Shown: piece by piece, positions 37,318-46,285 of the stretch
How positions within the stretch are numbered: the first letter of the stretch is position 1
How the letters are laid out: each line of letters begins with the position of its first letter
NCBI GenBank assembly: GCA_947170265.1
Contig: CAMVSV010000014.1
Coordinates: 1-59,687 of the forward strand
Direction of reading: 5' to 3'
DNA: 59,687 bases
Source: an uncultured Prevotella sp.
Lineage (GTDB): Bacteria; Bacteroidota; Bacteroidia; Bacteroidales; Bacteroidaceae
Position numbers and translations under genes: made by a program
The notes under the pieces: model-generated
What the model was told of the DNA's origin: nothing
Seen by the model: only the letters and a program-made list of their open reading frames with translations
The model's database searches: none

Positions 37318-37457
37318 GCGAATTGGCAGATTTTTTATGCATTTCATATCATTTCAATGGTTTTCAATAAGGTTTAGTATGAATAAATCTAACGATAACA
37401 GAAACAGCATACTGACAAAAATGCAAAAGCAGAATGGGGAAAAAGAAGCGAAAAACA

Positions 37458-37470
37458 TGACATTATGTCA
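37458..37470. promoter_or_regulatory. Perfect palindrome upstream of dnaK
   Basis: TGACAT-T-ATGTCA is a perfect 6+1+6 palindrome 130 bases before dnaK and 180 bases from the divergent hydrolase start. It looks like a dimer-binding operator. No CIRCE element is seen here, so it is a candidate control site for dnaK. The regulator is unknown. Confidence 0.4.
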
Positions 37471-37600
37471 CACGCAATACTAAGCTCCAAATATTGGGCA
37501 GCGCTCTGGCACACCATTTGTTATATTCTATGCGACGGAATGTGCATAGCGAGCACTTCCATATATAATAATGAATAATAACAAATAAAAAATAAGAATT

Positions 37601-39514
37601 ATGGGAAAGATTATTGGAATTGACTTGGGTACAACTAACAGTTGCGTTGCAGTGTTTGAAGGCAACGAACCCGTAGTAATTGCTAACAGCGAAGGCAAAC
37701 GCACCACTCCATCGGTGATTGGCTTCGTAGATAACGGTGAGCGTAAGGTGGGCGATCCTGCCAAACGACAGGCAATAACCAACCCGAAGAACACCGTTTA
37801 CAGCATCAAGCGTTTCATGGGCGAGACCTACGCTCAGGCTGAGAAAGAGGCTACAAGAGTGCCGTTCACAGTGGTAAACGAAGGCGGCTACCCAAGAGTA
37901 GACATCAATGGACGCAAGTACACACCACAGGAGATTTCTGCCATGGTGCTGCAAAAGATGAAGAAGACTGCTGAGGACTACCTCGGACAGGAAGTGACCG
38001 ATGCCGTGATAACCGTTCCGGCATACTTCAGCGACTCACAGCGTCAGGCCACAAAGGAGGCCGGACAGATTGCAGGACTCAACGTACAGCGTATAGTGAA
38101 CGAGCCTACGGCAGCAGCACTCGCCTACGGCGTTGACAAAGCCAACAAAGACATGAAGATTGCAGTGTTCGACCTCGGTGGTGGTACATTCGATATCTCT
38201 ATACTGGAGTTCGGCGGCGGCGTGTTTGAGGTGCTGTCAACAAACGGTGACACACACCTCGGTGGTGACGACTTCGACCAAGTGATAATCGACTGGCTCG
38301 TAAATGGCTTCAAGGCTGACGAAGGCATCGACCTCTCTAAGGACCCAATGGCTATGCAGCGACTGAAGGAGGCTGCCGAGAAGGCTAAGATTGAGTTGTC
38401 AAGCACAACGACTACCGAGATCAACCTGCCATACATCACAGCTGAAGGCGGTGTACCAAAGCACTTGGTAAAGAGTCTCACACGTGCTCAGTTCGAGCAG
38501 TTGGCTCACGACCTCATCCAGGCTTGCCTCGTACCTTGCCAGAACGCCATCCGCGACGCAAAGCTCAGCACCAGCGACATCGACGAGGTAATCCTCGTAG
38601 GTGGTTCAAGCCGTATCCCTGCCGTTCAGACACTCGTTAAGAACTACTTCGGCAAGGAGCCTTCAAAGGGAGTTAACCCCGACGAGGTGGTAGCCGTAGG
38701 TGCTTCTATCCAGGGTGCCATCCTGAACAAGGAAGGCGGCGTAGGCGACATCGTACTGCTCGACGTTACTCCACTGACGCTGGGTATAGAGACCCTCGGA
38801 GGAGTCATGACAAAGCTCATCGAAGCCAATACCACTATTCCGTGCAAGAAGAGCGAGACTTTCTCTACCGCTGCCGACAACCAGACAGAAGTGACCATAC
38901 ATGTACTGCAAGGTGAACGTCCGATGGCTTCACAAAACAAATCCATAGGTCAGTTCAACCTCACGGGCATAGCACCGGCACGTCGTGGAGTACCACAGAT
39001 TGAGGTAACCTTCGACATCGATGCCAACGGTATACTGAACGTAAGCGCCAAGGACAAGGCTACAGGCAAGGAGCAGAGCATACGCATCGAGGCATCAAGC
39101 GGACTGAGCGAAGACGAAATCAACCGCATGAAGGCTGAAGCTGAGCAAAACGCTGCCGCCGACAAGGCTGAGCGCGAACGCATTGACAAGCTCAACCAAG
39201 CCGACTCTATGATATTCACGACAGAGAACTTCCTCAACGAGAACGGCGACAAGATTCCTGCCGACCAGAAGCCAGCCATAGAGTCTGCACTCCAGACCCT
39301 TAAGGACGCTCACAAGAACGGCGACATTGCTGCCATTGACAACGCCATCAACAACCTCAACCAGGTGATGCAGGCAGCATCACAGCAGATGTACAGCCAA
39401 GCAGGAGCGCAACCTGGAGCTGGTGCCGGCTTCAACGGCGGTCAGCAAACACAGCAAGACCAGCCCAAGCAAGACGATACCATCCAAGATGCTGACTTTG
39501 AGGAGGTTAAATAA
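37601..39514 (+). CDS. dnaK: Molecular chaperone DnaK (Hsp70)
   Basis: The 637-residue Hsp70 chaperone. It has the nucleotide-binding phosphate loops [13 protein letters not shown] and [13 protein letters not shown], the hinge-side motif [10 protein letters not shown], the substrate-binding domain and a Gly/Gln-rich C-terminus ending in the EEVK-type tail. It stands as a single gene without dnaJ or grpE beside it, usual in Bacteroidota. The downstream terminator at 39557 marks the end of the core chromosome in this window, as mobile-element genes begin right after. Confidence 0.98.
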   Translation: MGKIIGIDLGTTNSCVAVFEGNEPVVIANSEGKRTTPSVIGFVDNGERKVGDPAKRQAITNPKNTVYSIKRFMGETYAQAEKEATRVPFTVVNEGGYPRVDINGRKYTPQEISAMVLQKMKKTAEDYLGQEVTDAVITVPAYFSDSQRQATKEAGQIAGLNVQRIVNEPTAAALAYGVDKANKDMKIAVFDLGGGTFDISILEFGGGVFEVLSTNGDTHLGGDDFDQVIIDWLVNGFKADEGIDLSKDPMAMQRLKEAAEKAKIELSSTTTTEINLPYITAEGGVPKHLVKSLTRAQFEQLAHDLIQACLVPCQNAIRDAKLSTSDIDEVILVGGSSRIPAVQTLVKNYFGKEPSKGVNPDEVVAVGASIQGAILNKEGGVGDIVLLDVTPLTLGIETLGGVMTKLIEANTTIPCKKSETFSTAADNQTEVTIHVLQGERPMASQNKSIGQFNLTGIAPARRGVPQIEVTFDIDANGILNVSAKDKATGKEQSIRIEASSGLSEDEINRMKAEAEQNAAADKAERERIDKLNQADSMIFTTENFLNENGDKIPADQKPAIESALQTLKDAHKNGDIAAIDNAINNLNQVMQAASQQMYSQAGAQPGAGAGFNGGQQTQQDQPKQDDTIQDADFEEVK

Positions 39515-39556
39515 TTCTCCAAAAACAACGATAAGTAAAAATAAGAATCTATAAGG

Positions 39557-39591
39557 AAAGTGGTGTAATCCAAGCGGTTACGCCACTTTTT
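39557..39591 (+). terminator. Terminator after dnaK
   Basis: AAAGTGGTGTAA (39557-39568) pairs with TTACGCCACTTT (39578-39589), with one G-T pair, followed by T residues. The element boundary must lie near or just beyond it. Confidence 0.85.
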
Positions 39592-39617
39592 CGTATTGTT
39601 AAACTTTGTTTCATTTC

Positions 39618-39648
39618 TTGCTGGTTTCGGATTTTTACTGTAATTTTG
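39618..39648 (+). promoter_or_regulatory. Promoter of the HTH-integrase operon
   Basis: TTG (39618-39620), a 20-bp spacer and TAATTTTG (39641-39648) match the consensus. It is placed at the left end of the mobile element and reads inward. Confidence 0.7.
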
Positions 39649-39737
39649 CATCATATTTGCGACACGACTTATTGGTAGAAAAGATTAAACTTATGCCTAC
39701 TTGTCGCTACTTAGACAAATTTAATAGTAGAAAAGAT

Positions 39738-40292
39738 ATGCCAGCATTGAAATTTGAAATCAAAAGGAAGTGTGAAGTCTGTGGCAGCATCTTCGTTGCC
39801 AAGACACTCGACTCCAAGTGCTGCTCCGAGAAGTGCATGAAGGTTGCATGGAAACGGAGAAAGGATGAGGAGAAAAAGCAAGAACGGCTTAAAGCAATAG
39901 CGGATCAGGTGCCTGACTATCGCGACTATATATCCATACCTGAGGCCGTAGCCATGTATGGTGTTGGTAGAGATACTTTGTATCGCCTTATTCGTGTGGG
40001 CCAAATACAAAGCATTAATCTCGGTACCAGACTGACCCGAATTAACAGGAAAGACATAGATAAGATGTTTCCCAAGCGATTCGAGAAACCGAAGAAAGGC
40101 AAAGATCTCGTACCATTATATAATATGGAACCAGAGAACTGTTATACCATTGGTGAGATTTGTAAGAAGTACAGACTAAACGATAGTTCTGTATGGGCAC
40201 ATATCAGGAAGTACTCTATCCCCTCTCGCCAGATTGGCAACTATGTCTATGTGCCCAAAAAGGAAATCGACAAACTTTATAAGAGCTTATGA
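39738..40292 (+). CDS. Zinc-finger / helix-turn-helix protein of the mobile element
   Basis: A 184-residue DNA-binding protein. The N-terminus has a four-cysteine zinc finger (KCEVCGSIF...SKCCSEKCMK) followed by a basic helix. Two excisionase-like helix-turn-helix units come next (YISIPEAVAMYGVGRDTLYRLI and CYTIGEICKKYRLNDSSVWAHI). It overlaps the integrase gene by 4 bases (ATGA), so the two are translationally coupled; it may control integration and excision. I chose the ATG at 39738. An in-frame ATG at 39693 is also possible, since both are preceded by a similar GTAGAAAAGAT sequence. Confidence 0.75.
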   Translation: MPALKFEIKRKCEVCGSIFVAKTLDSKCCSEKCMKVAWKRRKDEEKKQERLKAIADQVPDYRDYISIPEAVAMYGVGRDTLYRLIRVGQIQSINLGTRLTRINRKDIDKMFPKRFEKPKKGKDLVPLYNMEPENCYTIGEICKKYRLNDSSVWAHIRKYSIPSRQIGNYVYVPKKEIDKLYKSL

Positions 40293-41542
40293 AGAAACCA
40301 TTATCACATACCAAAGTCACCGTTAAACTCCGCAAATCACAATACAAGGAGGAGTGGTATCTGATTGTTGAAGCCTACCCTGTTGTTTCAGCAGGTAATA
40401 AAGTGGAACGAATTGTGGAATCAGTCAACAGGAGTATTACCACTCCCATCTGGGACAAGTCATCCACTACCCGCTCATCAGGCTATAAGCCCAAGCGAGA
40501 CATCAACGGCATCATCATGTGCCGTTCTACTCTTGACCAAGAATCATGTATCTATGCTGACAACGTAAGGAAACTTCGGCAGCATGAATACGACAGCCAA
40601 TCTCTCTATACTGATAAAGAAAGTGAGATTGCTGCACAAAATGAGCGTTCGGAACAAGACTTCATTGAGTATTTCAAGAAGATTACCTATACGCGCCATC
40701 CTAATGCCTCAAAATCCATCATCATCAACTGGGAACGAGTTGGCGTACTGCTTGGACTCTTCACGGAAGGAAAACCAATGCCCTTCAGTACCATCAATGT
40801 AAAGTTATTGGAGGAGCTAAAGATGTATATGCTAACAGCCCCACAAGGAGGTAAGAAAGGTGGCACCGTTTCACAAAACACAGCATCCACTTATTTCTCC
40901 ATCGTTAAAGCCGGACTCAAACAAGCTTTCATTGACGAATATCTTACTGTTGACGTCAGCGAGAAAGTAAAGAATATCCCAACAAAGGAAAGTCGTCGTG
41001 AAGTTCTCACCATAGAAGAGGTAAACAAGCTGGCAAACACACCCTGTAGTAATAACGTCTTACGACGGGCTTCGTTCTTTTCCATTCTGACAGGTTTACG
41101 CCATTGTGACATTCAGGAACTCAAATGGGGACAAATCGTTAGACACAATGACTCCTGGCGCATCAACTTCGACCAAGAGAAAACTGATGGTGTCGAATAC
41201 ACGCCTATATCAGACCAAGCCTACGAAATGTGTGGCGAGAGACGTGATCCAGACAGATTGGTGTTTGAAGGTCTTATGAATCCGTCATGGATTAATCGTC
41301 CTGTAAAAAAATGGATTGAAGCTGCAGGAATAACCAAACATATAACCTTCCATTGCTTTAGGCATAGCTATGCAACCCTTCAACTCACTAACGGCACGGA
41401 CATATTTACTGTTAGCAAAATGTTGGGGCATACCAATGTGAAGACGACACAAATCTATGCAAAAGTCGTAGATGCCAAGAAAGAACAGGCTGCAAAAGCC
41501 ATTACAATTGAAAATCTCGACAAAAACAAGCCAGAAGAATAG
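40289..41542 (+). CDS. Tyrosine recombinase (integrase) of the mobile element
   Basis: A 417-residue site-specific recombinase that should integrate and excise the element. It has an N-terminal arm-binding region, a SAM-like core-binding domain (about 125-225) and the catalytic domain with Arg271 (TGLRHCDI), His355 and Arg358 (HCFRHSY), His381 (LGHTNVKTT) and the nucleophile Tyr390. All catalytic residues are present, so it should be active. It lies next to the dnaK end of the element and overlaps the upstream HTH gene by 4 bases. Confidence 0.95.
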   Translation: MKKPLSHTKVTVKLRKSQYKEEWYLIVEAYPVVSAGNKVERIVESVNRSITTPIWDKSSTTRSSGYKPKRDINGIIMCRSTLDQESCIYADNVRKLRQHEYDSQSLYTDKESEIAAQNERSEQDFIEYFKKITYTRHPNASKSIIINWERVGVLLGLFTEGKPMPFSTINVKLLEELKMYMLTAPQGGKKGGTVSQNTASTYFSIVKAGLKQAFIDEYLTVDVSEKVKNIPTKESRREVLTIEEVNKLANTPCSNNVLRRASFFSILTGLRHCDIQELKWGQIVRHNDSWRINFDQEKTDGVEYTPISDQAYEMCGERRDPDRLVFEGLMNPSWINRPVKKWIEAAGITKHITFHCFRHSYATLQLTNGTDIFTVSKMLGHTNVKTTQIYAKVVDAKKEQAAKAITIENLDKNKPEE

Positions 41543-41595
41543 CACGTCATTGATTCTCTGAGAGTTAGCGTTGTTTTGGTGGGAGTGTGGAGCAG

Positions 41596-41769
41596 GTTTG
41601 CACCACCTCCCACCATCGTTTGCACCACCATTTTTCTCGTTACTTATCCATTTTTATCAGATTTTCCAGTCATCAAGGCAATTGTTCCCTTGATTTATTA
41701 TCGATTTCATCATTTTATGAGGTGAGCACAATTAATCTCCGTTAAATAAACTGGTGCAATGGTGGTGCA
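41596..41769. repeat. Repeated GTTTGCACCACC sites behind the integrase
   Basis: GTTTGCACCACC occurs at 41596-41607 and again at 41618-41629, 22 bp apart. An inverted copy of its core (GGTGGTGCA) lies at 41761-41769, next to TGGTGCAA (41752-41759). In addition GGTGGGAG (41578-41585) and CTCCCACC (41607-41614) form an inverted repeat. The 294-base gap between integrase and the next HTH gene holds nothing else. These may be arm-type recombinase sites or binding sites of an excisionase-like protein. Confidence 0.55.
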
Positions 41770-41836
41770 TATTAACACTTGATATGCACTTTTGAAATAA
41801 AGCCGACCTTTGTGTCAAAATTTAAATTTTAAAATA

Positions 41837-42202
41837 ATGACACGAATGATTAGCAATTTAGAAGAAATGCCCCAGGCATTAAATTACCTTATCTCAAAGG
41901 TAGAGAGTTTAGAAGAGATGGTGAACGAGTTGAGCATCCAGAAAGATGTTCCTGAACAGCCGGAATGGATGAACATTGACGATTTGCGTCAGTATCTTCC
42001 GTCTCATCCTGCTAAACAGACCATCTATGGTTGGGTCAATGACAAGTTAATACCTTATTATAAGACTTCTAAGAAATTAACCTTCAAGAAGTCGGAGATT
42101 GATGACTGGCTGCACCAAGGGCACAGAAAGAGTACCGAGGAATTGCAGCGCGAAGCTGGCGAGTTCATTAATCGCAAGAAGATGAAAGGGGGTAAACTAT
42201 GA
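41837..42202 (+). CDS. Excisionase-like helix-turn-helix protein
   Basis: A 121-residue protein starting MTRMISNLEEMPQAL. A short coiled-coil helix (about 12-30) is followed by an excisionase/MerR-like domain with WMNIDDLRQYLPSHPAKQTIYGWVND and a basic C-terminus. Such proteins in Bacteroidota mobile elements control excision or replication. I prefer the ATG at 41837, since it gives a plain start of the conserved part; a longer frame from 41810 is possible. It overlaps the DUF3987 gene by 4 bases (ATGA). Confidence 0.75.
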   Translation: MTRMISNLEEMPQALNYLISKVESLEEMVNELSIQKDVPEQPEWMNIDDLRQYLPSHPAKQTIYGWVNDKLIPYYKTSKKLTFKKSEIDDWLHQGHRKSTEELQREAGEFINRKKMKGGKL

Positions 42203-43713
42203 TGATTGACATTGATCGCCTAACTAATCAGATACATGCAGACATCGAAGGGGTTGCCGAGACAGGCTTCCCCCTCGACGTGTTCCCTGATGAGATTCAG
42301 AGAATCGTGTACGAACTGGTTACCTACGAAAACTTCAACTTAGAGTACACGGCTTCCGTGGTTCTTTCTGTGTTTGCTACAGCTCTTGGAAATACCCATC
42401 GAGTGAACATCAAGGGGAAGTGGGTGGCCAGTTGCGGAATCTACATGATGTTGGTTGGCAGACCTGGACTCGGAAAGACTCCACCTCTCAACTATTTGTA
42501 CAGCCCTGTCCGCGAGTTTGACCAGCAGATACTCGACAAAACACGCCAAGAATATGAGCAGTACAAACAATTGCAGGCTGGGAAGAAAGAAGAAGGCTCG
42601 CCTGAGCAGATGGAGAAGCCACGTCTGGCTCAAACCGTCATCTCAGACTTCACACAAGAGGCTATGCTGAGTGTACATTACGACAATCCTCGTGGTGTAG
42701 CCTTAGTTGTTGACGAGATTGTTGCCCTTTTCAACTCAGTCAAGCGGTATAACTCCAAGAGTAACCTGATACAAGATCTATTGTCTGCCTATAGTGGCAA
42801 TCAGCTAAAGGCTGTTAGAAAGACTGAAGATTTCCCTATAACGATACCCATTCCTTGCATCAACATCATTGGAGGGATTCAAACTGGCTTGCTCTATGAG
42901 GTTATGACAAAAGAATACATTTCTAACGGACTGATAGATCGTTTCCTGTTCGTATATCCTAAGAACAGTAAGATTCCTGAATGGCAGCTCGGCATTGACA
43001 AGAAGCAGCGGCCCGACACAATGGCTCGATGGACTTCTATCATAAGAAAAGTTATCGACCTTCCCTTATCCATCAATGAAGAGAATGGATCAATTAACCC
43101 CAAGGAATTGGAGTTTTCAGAAGAAGCCAAGACATACTTCTTCACATGGAACAATGACATCATCAAAACGGTCAATGGTATTGAGGATGACAACGAAGTG
43201 GATAGTCGGACGATGAAACTGAACGGCAATGCTGCCCGTCTGTCCCTTATCCTTCAAGTAATGAGATGGTCTGTGGGCGAATGCCAGTTAGATAGCATTG
43301 ACATTGAGTCAGTCAAGGGTGCTATCCGTCTGATCGATTATTATGAGGATTCGTATAAGCGAATACAGGTTGTAGCAGATTCAGGATGTATTAAGGGAAA
43401 ACCTGAGAATTTTATGACTCAACTCAACGACACTTTCACGTCAAAGGATGCAGAGACGGTTGGCGAGTCAATGGGTATTTCGCGACGTACTGTTTACAAC
43501 CTACTCGACAAACTATGCAATTCTCAACCGCCATTCCTTATAAGACTAAAACAAGGTCTATACCAAAAGATAGTGAAGAGTTGCACAACTGCACAATGCA
43601 CAACTGCACAATCAGAAGTTGGAAAATCTATCGACACCAGCGATCAGGCAAAAGTGCAAAGTGCAGAAGTGCAGAGTGCAAGTGATGCACAGAAAGGAGG
43701 TGAAGATGAGTGA
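42199..43713 (+). CDS. DUF3987 ATPase (primase-helicase-like) of the mobile element
   Basis: A 504-residue P-loop protein. Walker A is GRPGLGKTPP (about residue 90) and a Walker B-like strand is GVALVVDEIVALF (about 165-177). DUF3987 proteins are replication-type ATPases of mobile elements and often pair with a CHC2 zinc-finger primase-like protein, as here. The C-terminus (about residues 455-500) is a low-complexity tail rich in Thr, Gln and Ser, encoded by repeats of a GTGCA/TGCAC-like unit. The last 8 bases overlap the start of the next gene. Confidence 0.85.
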   Translation: MMIDIDRLTNQIHADIEGVAETGFPLDVFPDEIQRIVYELVTYENFNLEYTASVVLSVFATALGNTHRVNIKGKWVASCGIYMMLVGRPGLGKTPPLNYLYSPVREFDQQILDKTRQEYEQYKQLQAGKKEEGSPEQMEKPRLAQTVISDFTQEAMLSVHYDNPRGVALVVDEIVALFNSVKRYNSKSNLIQDLLSAYSGNQLKAVRKTEDFPITIPIPCINIIGGIQTGLLYEVMTKEYISNGLIDRFLFVYPKNSKIPEWQLGIDKKQRPDTMARWTSIIRKVIDLPLSINEENGSINPKELEFSEEAKTYFFTWNNDIIKTVNGIEDDNEVDSRTMKLNGNAARLSLILQVMRWSVGECQLDSIDIESVKGAIRLIDYYEDSYKRIQVVADSGCIKGKPENFMTQLNDTFTSKDAETVGESMGISRRTVYNLLDKLCNSQPPFLIRLKQGLYQKIVKSCTTAQCTTAQSEVGKSIDTSDQAKVQSAEVQSASDAQKGGEDE

Positions 43714-44782
43714 TTATAGATTCCATCTGGAGAAATACCACGTGGGTAGCAAGCTTACATGTCCAAGTTGTAAGAAAACTCGTTGCTTTGTACGTTACGT
43801 TGATGAAGAAGGGAAAATCAAGTTCCCTAACGACGTAGGCAGATGCGATCATGAGAACAGTTGTGGCTATCACTACACTCCTAAGGACTATTTCCATGAT
43901 AATCCTGATGAGAAACCATCGGATTGGAAAGACGACACACCTATTATATATAATAAGGTGGTGAACAAACCCGCAGGAAAACCGGAGCCTATTACTCCAT
44001 CACTTATTCCTATTGAGGTCATGAAGAAAAGTCTCGCTAAGTATGACACCAATCCGTTCTATCGTTACTTATGTGGCATCATCGGTGTAGAAGAAACGCA
44101 ACGCATCTTCCAACTCTATCAGGTTGGAACGGGAAAGAAGTGGAATGGATGTACTGTATTCTGGCAGATTGACATCAACGGACGAGTCAGGACTGGTAAG
44201 CTAATGGGATATAATCCTGATACTGGCCACCGCATCAAAGAACCAGTTAAGCAGGTTACTTGGGCACACTCGGTTATGGGCATGTCAGACTTCCATCTTG
44301 TGCAGTGCCTTTTTGGTGAACATCTTCTTCCCTTAAAGCCAGCGATGACTGTCGCCTTGGTTGAGAGTGAAAAGACCGCCATCATCATGACCCATTTCAT
44401 GCCTGATCTCTTATGGCTGTCAACAGGTGGAAAGGATGGCTGCTTTAACGAGAATGCCGTTCAAGTCCTGAGAGGAAGAACTGTTATCTTGATACCAGAC
44501 CTTGGTGGGTGGGAGAAATGGCAGAAGAAATCTCAGATGTTGAAGCCCATTTGCAAGCGAGTCATCATGTCCGATGTCATTGAGAAGATAGCTACGGAAG
44601 AACAAAGGGAGAAAGGCCTCGATGTAGCAGATTTCTTCTTGATGAAGCCAACGGCTCATGAAATTCTTGCAGATATGATAAGGAAGAACTCTACCATCCA
44701 ACTACTTGTTGACACGTTCAATCTGGAGATATGCGAGGATGGAGAGCACATCCGTTCACCTTCTTTTGAAGGACACCGATGA
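43706..44782 (+). CDS. CHC2-type zinc-finger primase-like protein (DUF6371-like)
   Basis: A 358-residue protein with an N-terminal zinc finger (TCPSCKKTRCF...GRCDHENSCGYH), then a TOPRIM-like segment including ALVESEKTAIIM and VILIPDLGGWEKW. This is the pattern of mobile-element primase-like proteins (DUF6371; the name is from memory). It probably works with the DUF3987 ATPase, whose gene overlaps by 8 bases. I chose the ATG at 43706 because a textbook Shine-Dalgarno AAAGGAGG (43694-43701) precedes it, which is rare in this phylum. An ATG at 43619 lies deep in the upstream gene. Confidence 0.82.
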   Translation: MSDYRFHLEKYHVGSKLTCPSCKKTRCFVRYVDEEGKIKFPNDVGRCDHENSCGYHYTPKDYFHDNPDEKPSDWKDDTPIIYNKVVNKPAGKPEPITPSLIPIEVMKKSLAKYDTNPFYRYLCGIIGVEETQRIFQLYQVGTGKKWNGCTVFWQIDINGRVRTGKLMGYNPDTGHRIKEPVKQVTWAHSVMGMSDFHLVQCLFGEHLLPLKPAMTVALVESEKTAIIMTHFMPDLLWLSTGGKDGCFNENAVQVLRGRTVILIPDLGGWEKWQKKSQMLKPICKRVIMSDVIEKIATEEQREKGLDVADFFLMKPTAHEILADMIRKNSTIQLLVDTFNLEICEDGEHIRSPSFEGHR

Positions 44783-44908
44783 CGTTACGCGTCATATATA
44801 TTTTCAGGGGGTTGCAAGTGTATGTTTTGAGTACCTCAAAACGCCTGCCGACAGGCAGTCCGAACGCTGACATCTACCCCATGAGTCAGCCACTTGCCCC
44901 CTGAAAAT
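44779..44908. other. Putative origin of transfer (oriT) with nested inverted repeats
   Basis: The gap before the mobilization genes holds a long inverted repeat: ATTTTCAGGGGG...CAAGTG (44800-44820) pairs with CACTTGCCCCCTGAAAAT (44891-44908), 18 bp perfect apart from a 3-base bulge. Inside are two smaller stems, GTTTTGAG-TAC-CTCAAAAC (44824-44842) and GCCTG-CCGA-CAGGC (44843-44856). Just before, ATGACG/CGTCAT (44779-44795) forms another. A highly structured region directly upstream of MobC and relaxase genes is where oriT is expected. A structured RNA is the alternative. Confidence 0.65.
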
Positions 44909-44955
44909 CCTCTAAGAAATAAGAAAAACATGGGGTAAATTAAAACGGTTTTATA

Positions 44956-45306
44956 ATGGAAACAAATACAAGAAAAGGTGGTAGACCACGTCTGGCAGAT
45001 AGCCAGAAAAAGAGTTTTATTGTCAAGATTAGCCTTGATAAAGGCCAATATAATTTGGTAGAATACAAAGCAAAGAAGGCAGGAATTAGTGTGTCAGAAT
45101 ACTGTCGGGAAGCCTCTCTCGACAACAAGATTAGTCCCGTTCTCACACCTGATCAGCTCGATGCTATTAGGAAATTATCGGGCATGGCCAATAATGTAAA
45201 TCAGATTGCTTATGTGGCAAATATTGGTCATTTGTCGGACATTTATTCTCAGGCGACCAACGCCCTATCTGAGATATTATCATTATTACATCACTTAAAA
45301 AAATAA
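44956..45306 (+). CDS. MobC-like relaxosome protein
   Basis: A 116-residue DNA-binding accessory of conjugal mobilization. It has a basic N-terminus (KGGRPRLAD), a ribbon-helix-helix-like segment (FIVKISLDKGQYN...AGISVSEYCREASL) and the C-terminal helical MobC motif (RKLSGMANNVNQIAYVAN). It lies directly before the relaxase gene and after the putative oriT, as is usual for a relaxosome operon. Confidence 0.85.
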   Translation: METNTRKGGRPRLADSQKKSFIVKISLDKGQYNLVEYKAKKAGISVSEYCREASLDNKISPVLTPDQLDAIRKLSGMANNVNQIAYVANIGHLSDIYSQATNALSEILSLLHHLKK

Positions 45307-45313
45307 GAGAATT

Positions 45314-46285
45314 ATGATTGCAAAAATTAATCCAAATCGCACCTTCGCAGTGTTGGCAGACTATACCAACAACAAGGAAAAGGATGCTCGAATTATCGCA
45401 CACAAGGATGTGTGCATAGTGAATAACCAAGCCATTGCTGACAGCTTTGAGGCACAGGCTTCCACTAACAAAAGAGTGCGAAATCCATGTAAGCACATCT
45501 CGCTTAGCTTCTCACCTCATGATGCCAACAGGATGACCGATGACTTCATGGCAAAGATTGCCGAAGAGTATTTGGCACGTATGGGAATACGGAATACCCA
45601 GTACATTGTTGTCCGTCACAACGACAAGGATCATCCACATTGTCATATTGTCTATAACCGCGTTGACAACGATGGAAACTCCATCAGCGATAGCAACAAT
45701 TACCATCGTAGCCGGAAAATTGCCTATGATCTAACTGTTGAATATGGACTACATATAGCCAGCAGCGAGAGAGATCAAAAGGTCAAACGCCATCGTCTTA
45801 AAGGCAAAGACAAAACCCGCTACCGTATGAAGGATAAAATACGTGAAGCCCGCTCAGCATCAAAGAACTGGCAACAGTTCAACACCGAGCTGAAGAAAAG
45901 AGGCATCTGTATGAACATCTTCTATCACAAAAGGAGCCACCTCATACATGGTGTATCTTTTACAGAAGGTATCCGCCATCTGACAGGTGTGAAGCTAAAT
46001 GCCAGTTACCCTATACTATGCAAGGATTTTGGTGACTTGGCAGAAGATATTGCCTATAATGCCACTCTGACAGCATTTGTGGCTACAGCATCTGCTGCTG
46101 AAGGCGTTGCTAAGGTAATCAGTATCGGTCTTGATACACTTTTGGAACTCGCCCTTCCATCACAGCAGCAGAGTGTTTCTTCTGGAATCGGTGGCGGCAA
46201 CAACAACGATAGAAATTGGAATGATGATGATAAAAAGCGTAAGAATAACAACGAGAATTATAAACCATACAAATTTAGAAGATAA
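45314..46285 (+). CDS. Relaxase / mobilization nuclease (MobA/MobB type)
   Basis: The nicking enzyme for transfer. The 323-residue protein shows the metal-binding triad of the family (His102, then DHPHCH with His107, His109 and His111) and the KHISLSF motif (60-66) that precedes it. A catalytic Tyr is expected near the N-terminus; Tyr17 (LADYTNN) is the candidate. The C-terminus is Asn-rich and basic (NNDRNWNDDDKKRKNN). It overlaps the next gene by one base. No type IV secretion genes are present, so the element would need a helper conjugation system. Confidence 0.92.
   Translation: MIAKINPNRTFAVLADYTNNKEKDARIIAHKDVCIVNNQAIADSFEAQASTNKRVRNPCKHISLSFSPHDANRMTDDFMAKIAEEYLARMGIRNTQYIVVRHNDKDHPHCHIVYNRVDNDGNSISDSNNYHRSRKIAYDLTVEYGLHIASSERDQKVKRHRLKGKDKTRYRMKDKIREARSASKNWQQFNTELKKRGICMNIFYHKRSHLIHGVSFTEGIRHLTGVKLNASYPILCKDFGDLAEDIAYNATLTAFVATASAAEGVAKVISIGLDTLLELALPSQQQSVSSGIGGGNNNDRNWNDDDKKRKNNNENYKPYKFRR

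Noticed and set aside
37539..37562. RNA thermometer in the dnaK leader
   Set aside because: The GGAATGTGC/GCACTTCC pairing is imperfect, lies almost 40 bases before the start codon and does not cover a ribosome-binding site.
39606..39737. Longer start for the zinc-finger HTH gene
   Set aside because: The frame from 39606 would begin upstream of the promoter's -33 box at 39618. The ATG at 39738 fits the start of the zinc-finger domain better; 39693 remains possible.
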